6,780 bases of DNA, taken from NCBI GenBank assembly GCA_902489515.1, contig CABUAL010000104.1, positions 1 through 6,780 on the forward strand. The letters run 5' to 3'. Made by a program: the position numbers and the translations under genes. Below, piece by piece: positions 6,767-6,780 of this stretch; the first letter of the stretch is position 1; each line of letters begins with the position of its first letter. Below the pieces are notes generated by a model, which saw only the letters and a program-made list of their open reading frames with translations, ran no database searches and was not told the DNA's origin. This DNA comes from an uncultured Collinsella sp. Its GTDB lineage: Bacteria > Actinomycetota > Coriobacteriia > Coriobacteriales > Coriobacteriaceae.

Positions 6767-6780
6767 GCCCAGAGCCGGAT
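6583..6780 (+). CDS. glgP: N-terminal fragment of glycogen phosphorylase on the opposite strand to the rest of the gene
   Basis: An ATG with a good ribosome site opens a frame of 66 codons to the right edge, beginning MNKIFDNKQEFTELYR and reaching ARATAG at residues 56-61. A short helical N-terminal region of about this length normally precedes the KRVYYFSIEFLIGR motif of bacterial glycogen phosphorylases; that region is absent from the minus-strand body. Joined at Gly61, the two pieces make one in-frame protein. Codons 62-66 (CPEPD) are not native N-terminal sequence: bases 6764-6780 copy the antisense of the glgP body. The fragment alone has no catalytic residues. Assignment rests on position, exact complementarity with the missing part of the body and frame continuity, not on a database search. 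Confidence 0.8.
   Translation, partial: MNKIFDNKQEFTELYRDAVMSISGKSIEAASDLDRFNALAKLVAEKARTVATKSDARATAGCPEPD
6764..6780. repeat. Right-edge copy of the 17-bp direct repeat
   Basis: Identical to 6371-6387. It abuts the glgP N-terminal fragment with 3 bases (gtt) shared by both sources. A 17-base match to the same gene, starting exactly where the native sequence stops, is unlikely by chance and marks a junction. The match reaches the last base of the window, so its full length is unknown. Confidence 0.85.

Noticed and set aside
1..6780. CRISPR array, tRNA, rRNA, insertion sequence or recombinase gene
   Set aside because: None seen on either strand; nearly all sequence is accounted for by four glycogen genes and two short gaps.

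Overview
This window is a glycogen-metabolism operon read right to left on the minus strand: glgP (glycogen phosphorylase), glgC (ADP-glucose pyrophosphorylase), glgD (non-catalytic GlgC paralogue) and glgA (glycogen synthase). Both ends of the window cut into genes. The DNA is GC-rich with long antisense open frames. The pairing of GlgC with GlgD is best known from Gram-positive gut bacteria. Together with the base composition and a Lys/Ala/Thr-rich protein tail, this suggests a high-GC gut anaerobe, possibly Coriobacteriia (Collinsella/Olsenella-like). That placement is inference; no phylogenetic marker is present.

Layout from the right. Positions 6541-6780 hold a rearranged 5' end of glgP: the ribosome-binding leader and first 61 codons lie on the plus strand, while the rest of the gene (4295-6547) lies on the minus strand. 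Turning the intervening piece around restores an in-frame protein of about 810 residues. The last 17 bases repeat a site inside the glgP body, so this end is either a genuine inversion or rearrangement, or a chimeric contig end. A 107-base gap with a strong hairpin separates glgP from glgC. glgC and glgD are 4 bases apart and probably translationally coupled. A 90-base gap with a perfect 12-bp hairpin separates glgD from glgA. glgA runs off the left edge inside an unusual C-terminal tail of at least 119 residues, acidic first and then histone-H1-like basic.

Pathway logic. GlgC (probably with GlgD as regulatory partner) makes ADP-glucose from glucose-1-phosphate and ATP. GlgA adds its glucose to alpha-1,4-glucan. 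GlgP releases glucose-1-phosphate from the polymer. The operon therefore carries both synthesis and breakdown. Branching enzyme (GlgB) and debranching enzyme are not in the window.

The two points most worth checking are the split and inverted glgP 5' end and the charged tail of GlgA.
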